A DNA stretch of 64,000 nucleotides from NCBI RefSeq assembly GCF_026898115.1, contig NZ_CP114036.1:5760001-5824000 (forward strand), written 5' to 3'. The stretch comes from Streptomyces sp. S465. Its GTDB lineage: Bacteria > Actinomycetota > Actinomycetes > Streptomycetales > Streptomycetaceae. The notes beneath the pieces are model-generated. The model was not told where the DNA came from and ran no database searches. It saw nothing but the letters and a program-made list of their open reading frames with translations. Each line of letters starts with the position of its first letter. Position 1 is the stretch's first letter. Made by a program: the position numbers and the translations under genes. Shown here in pieces: positions 58,052 through 64,000 of this stretch.

Positions 58052-59260
58052 GTGAGCGTGAGCAGCAGTGGCCTCATCTACGCAGTCATCGTCGGGGCCT
58101 GGGCCGCCTATTTGGTGCCGATGTGGCTTCGTAGGCAGGACGAGCTCAATGAGGCCCGTCCGACGGAACGCTTCAGCACCGCCATCCGGCTGCTGTCCGG
58201 ACGGGCGGGCATGGAGCGCCGTTACGCCAAGAGCCGTGCGGACCTCAGGCGCCCCGGGAACCCGACGGATGACCTCGCGGAGCGCACCGCCGAGGGCGCG
58301 GACGCCCCCGCCACGGGAGGCGCCTCCGCCGAGCCGGGGCGCTACGCGGCCGACCCGGAAGCGGTGACCGACGCGATCGACGTCCGGGCCTTCGCCGAGC
58401 CCGTAACCCTGCGCGCACCCGTCTCCATGGGCGCCGACACCCCCGCCGAGGCGGCGTCGGCACCGGCGGCCGGGGGTGCGGGCGGTGCGCGCGGCGGGGC
58501 CGGCGCGGCCGGTGCGGTCCGCGCGAGCGGTGGCGGCTGGAGCGCGCTGGACCGCGGACGGCGCGCGCGAGTGCTCGCACGCCGCCGCCGCACCACCGTG
58601 CTCCTCTTCCTCGCCTTCACCCTCGGCGCCATCGTCGCGGCCGTCGGCGGCCTCGCCTTCCTGTGGGCCCCGGGCATCCCGGCCATACTGCTCAGCGCCT
58701 ATATCGCCTACCTCCGTGCCCAGGAGCGCCGCCGCTTCGCCTTCACCATGGACCAGCGCCACGCCGAGCAGGCCGCGCAGCGGCTGCGTGAGCGCCGTCC
58801 GCGGGCGCATCCGCCCGCTGAGGGCCCCTCCGCCGACGACGGCCCCGCCGACCCGCCCGCCCCCGCCGAGGCCGAGCCCGCGCCCGCACCGGCGCCCTCC
58901 CCGCACGCGGCCGGGCGCCGCGCGCTGGTCGAGCAGACCGACCACGCGGAGTGGGTGGACCAGGAGCGCGAGCGCGAGCGGGGCCCGGCCGCCGGGGAGG
59001 GCTGGGAGCCGGTGCCCGTCCCGCTGCCCACCTACGTCACCGCGCCCGTCGCCCCGCGCGCCACCGGCAGCGTCGACCTGGCCGCCCCCGACGCCTGGAG
59101 CTCCGCCCGCTCCAGCACCGTCGACCCCACCTCCGCCCAGGACCCCGCCCCTGCCCCGGACCCGGTCGCCACCCCACCCCGCGGCGCCCGCGACCGCGGC
59201 CGTACCCCCCTCTTCGACCAGTACGCCGACGAGGACCGGCCGCGCGCCGCCAACGAGTGA
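58052..59260 (+). CDS. sepX: cell-division membrane protein SepX/GlpR
   Basis: 402 residues (GTG at 58052 or 58058). N-terminal membrane segment LIYAVIVGAWAAYLVPMWL followed by RRQDELNEARPTERFSTAIR, then a long variable, Ala/Gly-rich linker, and two further hydrophobic helices (VLLFLAFTLGAIVAAVGGLAF, IPAILLSAYIAYL) next to RAQERRRFAFTMDQRHAEQA, ending in a Pro/Ala-rich tail. This is the SepX (Streptomyces)/GlpR (Corynebacterium) pattern: a divisome-linked membrane protein that binds FtsZ and the MoeA-like Glp. Name by context and pattern, from memory. Confidence 0.75.
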   Translation: MSVSSSGLIYAVIVGAWAAYLVPMWLRRQDELNEARPTERFSTAIRLLSGRAGMERRYAKSRADLRRPGNPTDDLAERTAEGADAPATGGASAEPGRYAADPEAVTDAIDVRAFAEPVTLRAPVSMGADTPAEAASAPAAGGAGGARGGAGAAGAVRASGGGWSALDRGRRARVLARRRRTTVLLFLAFTLGAIVAAVGGLAFLWAPGIPAILLSAYIAYLRAQERRRFAFTMDQRHAEQAAQRLRERRPRAHPPAEGPSADDGPADPPAPAEAEPAPAPAPSPHAAGRRALVEQTDHAEWVDQERERERGPAAGEGWEPVPVPLPTYVTAPVAPRATGSVDLAAPDAWSSARSSTVDPTSAQDPAPAPDPVATPPRGARDRGRTPLFDQYADEDRPRAANE

Positions 59261-59335
59261 CGGGCCCTTCACTGACCAGCGGGGAACGGATTACCGAGCA
59301 CCCCGCAGGGGATGCTAGAGTTTCACTCGTCGCAA

Positions 59336-59409
59336 GGGCCTGTGGCGCAGACTGGTAGCGCACCTCGTTCGCATCGAGGGGGTCAGGGGTTCAAATCCCC
59401 TCAGGTCCA
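59336..59409 (+). tRNA. tRNA-Ala, anticodon CGC
   Basis: Starts GGGCCTG at 59336; acceptor closes with CAGGTCC at 59402-59408 (one G-U) and discriminator A at 59409, no encoded CCA. Anticodon arm CCTCGTTCGCATCGAGG gives CGC in the loop, reading GCG; T-arm GGGG-TTCAAAT-CCCC. D-arm GCGCAGACTGGTAGCGC. It is also the probable attachment site of a lost element (see relic at 59460). Confidence 0.95.
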
Positions 59410-59418
59410 CGCACATCA

Positions 59419-59452
59419 GAGCCCCCGCCGGGGAAACCTGGCGGGGGCTTTC
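59419..59452. terminator. terminator after tRNA-Ala
   Basis: GCCCCCGCC / GGCGGGGGC stem with a 10-base loop and TTTC tail. Confidence 0.75.
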
Positions 59453-59459
59453 TGCTGCC

Positions 59460-59625
59460 GTACAACAGCGACGTACAGCAACTACTTACGATCTTGCTTA
59501 CCCAGGTTGCTGCGATCTTGGTGGGCCGCAGGATCCGTATCGCGATGCGAGGGCGCACGCCGAGCGCGGCGAGCAGCGAACCGCAGGTGTGACGTGTGTC
59601 ATGCGGGGCGGGGCTACCCGGGACG
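59460..59625 (-). pseudogene. tyrosine-integrase relic at the tRNA-Ala 3' end
   Basis: The minus strand reads HDTRHTCGSLLAALGV and then IRILRPTKIAATWV, close to the integrase motif HDLRHTCGSLLAALGV followed by R-I-L-G/R-H. The Tyr nucleophile part is not preserved and stops interrupt the frame. Its position directly behind the tRNA-Ala gene is that of an integrase of an element once inserted there. Confidence 0.6.
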
Positions 59626-59703
59626 CCTCCAGCGGCGTGCTCACTTCAGCCGCGGCGAGATCGATTCACTCGTATCCCGGCGGGCCGGCCGTAACCTGAA
59701 GCG

Positions 59704-61185
59704 GTGCTGACCTACGACGAACTGACCGCGGCTGAGCGCGCGTTGTGGGATGCCTTCCCCGAAGGGCGGTGGGTGGATCTGCGTACGGGGACGGCTGAGG
59801 ACGACGATCCCGCCAGGGGAGCACAGTGGGGACCCGAGCGCACGGTCCGTGCCGAGGTCGTGGCCGCCCTTCTGCTGGGCGGCAACACGGAGCAGTCCAG
59901 CAGCGTCGCTTCCCTGCGCCTCGCCGGCGCACATGTCACTGGCTGTCTCGATCTGGCCGGTGCGGACATCAGCCATCTGCTCTGGTTGAAGGAATGCCGG
60001 TTGGAGCAGGAGGTCAGTCTCTACGCCGCATCGACGCGCACGGTACGGATCACGGACAGCTGGATTCCCGGAGTCAGGGCCGAACTGGCTCGCGTCGACG
60101 GCCACCTCGACCTCGGCGGCTGCGTGATGGAACCGGGCCATCTCTCCCTCATGAACGCTCACGTGGCCGGGGAACTGGACTTGGACGGGACGCTGATATC
60201 GGCGCCCGGGGGATGGGCGGTGTGGGCTGGGGGCCTGGCCATGGGGGGCGGCGTCTTCTGCCGGGGATTCATCGCGCGGGGCGGGGTACGGCTGCCGGGC
60301 GCACAGTTGCCCGGCGGTCTGTTCATGCCGGGCGCACGCCTGGAGAACCCTGGCGGCGTGGCACTGTTCGCGGACAACGTGACAGCCCCGGTGGTGGACA
60401 TGTCCAAGGGGTTCAGCGCGGCAGGAGTCCTGCGGATCCGGGGCGCTCGGATATCGGACCTGCTGACCCTCGAGGAAGCCACTCTCGGCGGCAGCGACAC
60501 GGCGCTGCTTGGTGTGGGAATGCAGGTGGGAACCTTCGACTTCACCCTTTCCGCGCCGCCCGCGGGAGCGGTGGACCTTCAGGGTGCCAGGGTCGCCGTT
60601 CTGCACGACCGCGAGCAGAGCTGGCCCGAGGAGGTGCGGATGGATGGCTTCGTCTACGGCTCCCTCCGCCCCGACAGGACATGCCCGCAGAACGATGTGG
60701 CCCACCGCTTGGCGTGGATCCGCAGGAATCCCGGCTATGCCCCGCAGCCGTACGAGCAACTCGCCACCTGTTACCGCCAGGCCGGCCACGACGACGACGC
60801 CCGGAGGGTGCTGCTGGAGAAGCAACGCCACCGCCGCCACACCCTGAAGCCAACCGGTCGGCTGTGGGGGTACCTGCTCGATGCCACCGTCGGGTACGGC
60901 TATCGCCCCTGGCTGGCCGCCCTGTGGATGACGGCACTCTGCCTGCTCGGCACCCTGGTGTTCAGCGCCCGCTCGCCGGTCCAGACGAAACCAGGAGAGG
61001 GAGACCCGTTCAGTCCCTTCGTCTACACCATCGACTTGCTCTTCCCTATCGGTGACTTCGGCCAGCGCGGCGCATGGCACTGGACAGGGGCGACACAATG
61101 GCTGTCGTATCTCCTGATCGCCGTCGGCTGGCTCCTCACCACAGCTGTCGTCGCCGGCGTGTCCCGTACTCTCAACAGGAACTGA
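59704..61185 (+). CDS. pentapeptide-like beta-helix membrane protein
   Basis: 493 residues from GTG at 59704. The first 300 residues repeat short L-x-G-A-x-I/V units (LRLAGAHVTGCLDLAGADI, LDLDGTLISA, VRLPGAQLPGGLFMPGARL, LRIRGARISDLLTLEEATL), the texture of pentapeptide-type right-handed helices. After LAWIRRNPGYAPQPYEQL come two membrane helices (PWLAALWMTALCLLGTLVF and WLSYLLIAVGWLLTTAVVAG). No enzyme motif. Often labelled oxidoreductase in databases, without support here. Function unknown. Confidence 0.7.
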   Translation: MLTYDELTAAERALWDAFPEGRWVDLRTGTAEDDDPARGAQWGPERTVRAEVVAALLLGGNTEQSSSVASLRLAGAHVTGCLDLAGADISHLLWLKECRLEQEVSLYAASTRTVRITDSWIPGVRAELARVDGHLDLGGCVMEPGHLSLMNAHVAGELDLDGTLISAPGGWAVWAGGLAMGGGVFCRGFIARGGVRLPGAQLPGGLFMPGARLENPGGVALFADNVTAPVVDMSKGFSAAGVLRIRGARISDLLTLEEATLGGSDTALLGVGMQVGTFDFTLSAPPAGAVDLQGARVAVLHDREQSWPEEVRMDGFVYGSLRPDRTCPQNDVAHRLAWIRRNPGYAPQPYEQLATCYRQAGHDDDARRVLLEKQRHRRHTLKPTGRLWGYLLDATVGYGYRPWLAALWMTALCLLGTLVFSARSPVQTKPGEGDPFSPFVYTIDLLFPIGDFGQRGAWHWTGATQWLSYLLIAVGWLLTTAVVAGVSRTLNRN

Positions 61186-61420
61186 CAGCCCAGGACCCGG
61201 CTTGATGCCGCTGCTCGCATCTCCTGGGCGTTCGGGGGCGCGATGTCATGGAATCGTGCTGACCGCGTTCGTGTTTGGTGCGGGCTGTGAGACGGGTGCT
61301 GGCGTGGGCCGGGGGCGCGGGCATAGTAGGTGGCTGTTCAGTGGCCGTGGCGTGAAAGAGCCGTACGGCACTAACGCATCACAGCACAACAGCTGCACCA
61401 CAACAGGGGGATAAGGCTCC

Positions 61421-62587
61421 ATGCCACTCATACGCCGATCCACCGTGGCGGCCGCGGCCATGACCGCGCTGCTGGTGGTCTCCGCTTCGGGCTGCGGGTC
61501 CGGTGACGACAAGGCGGCTGCCACGCCGAACTCCTCGGCCGCGTCCACCGGGCAGCAGGCCAAGGACGGGATCCAGCTGCCGGAAGGCGTCCCGACGAGT
61601 CTGGACGACCTGAAGAAGTGGAAGGAGGGCGGCTGGAAGGACTGGGACAAGTGGGCTCGTAAGGCGGCGGATTTCGCCAACCCGGTGATCAAGAACTTCT
61701 GGCAGCCGTCCAGGATGGCCAAGGCGAAGGACTCGCCGAACACCGTCTCCGCGCAGAGCGCCGGCCAGAACCAGACGGCCACTGATCCCGAGCCGCCCGC
61801 CGTGCCGGCCAAGGAGGTCTCACGGCCGTACCACCAGAACATGGCGCCGGTCGGGAAGGTGTTCTTCGACAGCCCCGACGGGCCGATGGTGTGCTCCGGT
61901 ACGGTCGTCGACGATCCGGCCCACCCGGGGAAGTCCAACCTGGTGTGGACCGCGGGCCACTGCGTGCACTCCGGCAAGCAGGGCGGCTGGATGCGCAACA
62001 TCGTGTTCGTGCCCTCGTACAACGACGACGGACTGGCGGCCGATCAGGCTCAGACGGCGGCGCAGAACGAGGTCAGCCCGTACGGGGTGTGGTGGGCGGA
62101 CTGGTCGCAGACCTCGTCCGAGTGGATCGCGGACGGCGGTGAGACCGGCGGGGTGGGGTCGGCGTACGACTTCGCGGTGCTGCATGTGAAGCCCGAGAAC
62201 GGCAGCGGCAAGTCGCTGGAGGAGACGGTCGGGGCCTCGGTGCCGGTGTGGTTCGGGGCGCCGTCGGCGGACCAGGTGAGCTCGATCGGCGCCTACGGCT
62301 ATCCGCAGGCCGCGCCGTATGACGGGGCGAAGATGTTCAGCTGCACCGGCCGGCCCGGCCGGCTGTCGTTCTCGCCCACCTCGCCGACGATGTACCGGAT
62401 CGGCTGCACGATGACCGGCGGCACCTCGGGCGGCGGCTGGTTCGTCAACCGTGACGGCAAGACGATGCTGGTGTCCAACAGTTCGATCGGCTCGTACGGA
62501 CACACCTGGCTCGCCGGGCCGCATCTGGGGGCCGAGGCCAAGGGCGTGTTCAACGCCATCAGCGAGAAATTCGCCGGGCAGGGCTGA
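61421..62587 (+). CDS. secreted trypsin-like serine protease lipoprotein
   Basis: 388 residues. Signal peptide with lipobox SASGC. S1 fold: TAGHC with catalytic H180, AYDFAVLHV with D250, and GGTSGGGW with Ser336. A linker rich in Lys and Trp (SLDDLKKWKEGGWKDWDKWA) precedes the protease domain. Cell-surface protease; substrate unknown. ATG at 61421 after GGGGG. Confidence 0.85.
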   Translation: MPLIRRSTVAAAAMTALLVVSASGCGSGDDKAAATPNSSAASTGQQAKDGIQLPEGVPTSLDDLKKWKEGGWKDWDKWARKAADFANPVIKNFWQPSRMAKAKDSPNTVSAQSAGQNQTATDPEPPAVPAKEVSRPYHQNMAPVGKVFFDSPDGPMVCSGTVVDDPAHPGKSNLVWTAGHCVHSGKQGGWMRNIVFVPSYNDDGLAADQAQTAAQNEVSPYGVWWADWSQTSSEWIADGGETGGVGSAYDFAVLHVKPENGSGKSLEETVGASVPVWFGAPSADQVSSIGAYGYPQAAPYDGAKMFSCTGRPGRLSFSPTSPTMYRIGCTMTGGTSGGGWFVNRDGKTMLVSNSSIGSYGHTWLAGPHLGAEAKGVFNAISEKFAGQG

Positions 62588-62615
62588 CGCGAACCCAGCC
62601 GCATGGCAGCCGTAA

Positions 62616-62648
62616 GGGGCCCGCTCCGGATCCGGAGCGGGCCCCTCG
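62616..62648. terminator. bidirectional terminator between protease and acetyltransferase
   Basis: Perfect 30-bp palindrome (62616-62645) GGGGCCCGCTCCGGA / TCCGGAGCGGGCCCC, with TC-rich flank, serving both convergent genes. Confidence 0.85.
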
Positions 62649-63146
62649 TCATGGCCTTACGGGCGGCGCGTCCGTAAGGGGCTTGGCGTAGCAGCGGCTG
62701 GTCTCCTCGAAGCGGTAGAGCCCGAACTTCGTCACCGGCGCGTAGCCGGACGAGGTGTAGAGCCCTATGGCCTCGGGCTGCTCGAGGCCGGTCTCGGCGA
62801 CCATCCGCACCCGGCCGGCCTCCCGCGCGCTCTCCTCCAGCGCCGCCAGGATCCGCCGGGCCAGTCCCCGCCCGCGCGCCGCGCGCACCACGAACATCCG
62901 CTTGATCTCGGCGTCCCCGTCCTCGTAGCCCTCCTCGCCGCGCTCCTGGCTGCGCCAGCCGCCGCTCGCGACCGGGGTGCCGTCCATGTCGTAGGCGAGG
63001 AGGTAGAGACCGTGCGGCGGGGCGAAGTGGGCCGCGTCCATGGGCGTCGCATCGCCCTCGCCGTAGCGCACGACGTACTCCGCCTGCACTTCCTCGTCGA
63101 GTTTGAGGGCGTCGGGGTGGTCATAGGGAATAGATCGGATATTCAT
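62649..63146 (-). CDS. GNAT N-acetyltransferase
   Basis: 165 residues from ATG at 63146. GNAT regions: EVQAEYVVRYGEGDATPMD, GLYLLAYDMDGTPVASGGWR, EIKRMFVVRAARGRGLARRI (acetyl-CoA R-x-x-G-x-G/A) and IGLYTSSGYAPVTKFGLYR. Small-molecule or antibiotic acetylation typical; substrate unknown. Divergent from exonuclease III. Confidence 0.85.
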   Translation of the reverse strand: MNIRSIPYDHPDALKLDEEVQAEYVVRYGEGDATPMDAAHFAPPHGLYLLAYDMDGTPVASGGWRSQERGEEGYEDGDAEIKRMFVVRAARGRGLARRILAALEESAREAGRVRMVAETGLEQPEAIGLYTSSGYAPVTKFGLYRFEETSRCYAKPLTDAPPVRP

Positions 63147-63209
63147 GCGACGGATCGTACTTCTATGCGGTAGGGGAGGCGCGTGGTTTTTGTGGCGTAT
63201 CGTGCCGGG

Positions 63210-64000
63210 GTGCTCACCGTGACAACCGTGAATGTAAACGGGCTGCGCGCCGCCGCCAAGAAGGGCTTCGTGTCCTGGCTGGACGGTACCGCGGCCGATG
63301 TGGTGTGCCTCCAGGAGGTACGTGCCGAACCCAAGGAGCTGCCCGAGGCGGTCCGCGAGCCCGATGGCTGGCATGTGGTGCACGCCCCCGCGGCGGCCAA
63401 GGGCCGGGCCGGGGTGTCGGTGTACGCCCGGCGCGAGCTGGAGGGCGTCCGGGTCGGCTTCGGGTCGTCCGAGTTCGACGGCAGCGGCCGCTATGTGGAG
63501 GTCGATCTGCCCGGCGTGACCGTCGGCAGCCTGTATCTGCCCTCGGGTGAGGTCGGCACGGACCGTCAGGACGAGAAGGAGCGCTTCATGGCGGAGTTCC
63601 TTCCGTATCTGAAGGAGCTGCGCGAGCGGGCGGCGGCCGGTGGGCGCGAGGCGCTGGTGTGCGGCGACTGGAACATCGCCCACCAGGAGGCCGACCTCAA
63701 GAACTGGAAGGCCAACCAGAAGAAGTCCGGCTTCCTGCCGGAGGAGCGGGCCTGGCTGACCCGTGTCTTCGAGGAGGCGGCGTACGTGGACGTGGTGCGC
63801 GCCCTGCACCCGGACGTCGCCGGTCCGTACTCGTGGTGGTCCTACCGCGGCCGGGCCTTCGACAACGACGCGGGCTGGCGGATCGACTACCAGATCGCCA
63901 CCCCCGGGCTCGCCGGGCGCGCGGTCAAGGCGGCCGTGGAGCGGGCCGCCGCCTACGACCAGCGGTGGAGCGACCACGCCCCGGTGACGGTGGTCTACGG
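63210..64000 (+). CDS. xthA: exodeoxyribonuclease III (3' end outside window)
   Basis: EEP/exonuclease III domain from GTG at 63210 (a GTG at 63219 also possible). Motifs: TTVNVNGLRAAAKKGFVSWL, DVVCLQEVRAEP (metal Glu), SLYLPSGEV, LVCGDWNIAHQEADLKNWKA, and near the end WRIDYQIATPGLAG with SDHAPVTVV. Repairs abasic sites and 3' blocks. The last codons lie beyond the window; only the final few residues appear missing. Confidence 0.92.
   Translation, partial: MLTVTTVNVNGLRAAAKKGFVSWLDGTAADVVCLQEVRAEPKELPEAVREPDGWHVVHAPAAAKGRAGVSVYARRELEGVRVGFGSSEFDGSGRYVEVDLPGVTVGSLYLPSGEVGTDRQDEKERFMAEFLPYLKELRERAAAGGREALVCGDWNIAHQEADLKNWKANQKKSGFLPEERAWLTRVFEEAAYVDVVRALHPDVAGPYSWWSYRGRAFDNDAGWRIDYQIATPGLAGRAVKAAVERAAAYDQRWSDHAPVTVVY

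Noticed and set aside
1..64000. CRISPR arrays
   Set aside because: Looked for regular repeats with unique spacers; the arrays seen (15-bp, 13-bp, 28-bp) are contiguous tandem units without spacers.

Overview
The window is high-G+C actinobacterial DNA with Streptomyces hallmarks: a desferrioxamine locus in the order desE-desF-desA-desB-desC-desD, the hrdD sigma factor gene with SigE- and SigR-type promoters, a DmdR-type iron box, the SepX/GlpR division-protein locus beside a moeA-like gene, and many GTG starts with GGAGG/GAAGG ribosome sites. The strain or species cannot be named from this sequence.

Left part (1-15.9 kb): an accessory island built by repeated integration at tRNA genes. An intact tRNA-Arg(CCU) lies at 15807-15882 (minus strand). 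An exact 43-bp copy of its 3' part lies at 6412-6454. The 9.4-kb segment between the two copies is one integrated element (element B). A second element (A) lies to its left, with its own tyrosine integrase at 4822-6308 beside the left copy. Both integrases are broken: A's is decapitated by an IS5-type element and frameshifted, and B's is cut by an IS256-type element. A diverged 3' half of a tRNA-Gly at 2152-2201 points to an older integration. Cargo of A: an AAA ATPase, a cold-shock-like protein, a truncated nuclease-like gene, an anti-sigma-type ATPase and an hsp20-DUF2267 pair. Cargo of B: a compact A/T-richer block with a DUF262 gene overlapping a HEPN gene, then a small membrane coiled-coil protein facing a two-helix membrane protein with a TIR-like soluble domain. 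This block is the best candidate for an undescribed defence or toxin system in the window.

Middle (16-36.7 kb): remnants of an alcohol dehydrogenase and of a SARP-type regulator, a darcynin-like gene, the desEFABCD siderophore locus (uptake lipoprotein, ferric-siderophore reductase, and lysine-to-desferrioxamine biosynthesis), a translationally coupled Rieske oxygenase / 62-aa protein / reductase operon (VanAB-like), two small membrane proteins, two TetR regulators, an M6-type protease, an MFS exporter, a MarR/extradiol dioxygenase divergent pair and a questin-oxidase-like gene. Many gene ends here carry short tandem duplications of 13-36 bp.

Right part (36.8-64 kb): conserved core genes. 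hrdD; fruR-fruK-fruA (fructose uptake and phosphorylation); a P1-family peptidase; mscL; a SAF-domain protein; methylthioadenosine phosphorylase; an FmdB-type zinc ribbon behind a CIRCE-like operator; a K+/H+ antiporter; penicillin acylase; 5-formyl-THF cyclo-ligase; galU-moeA/glp-moaC-mog-acetyltransferase-sepX; tRNA-Ala(CGC) with an integrase relic at its 3' end; a pentapeptide-like membrane protein; a secreted trypsin-like lipoprotein; an acetyltransferase; and exonuclease III, which runs off the window.
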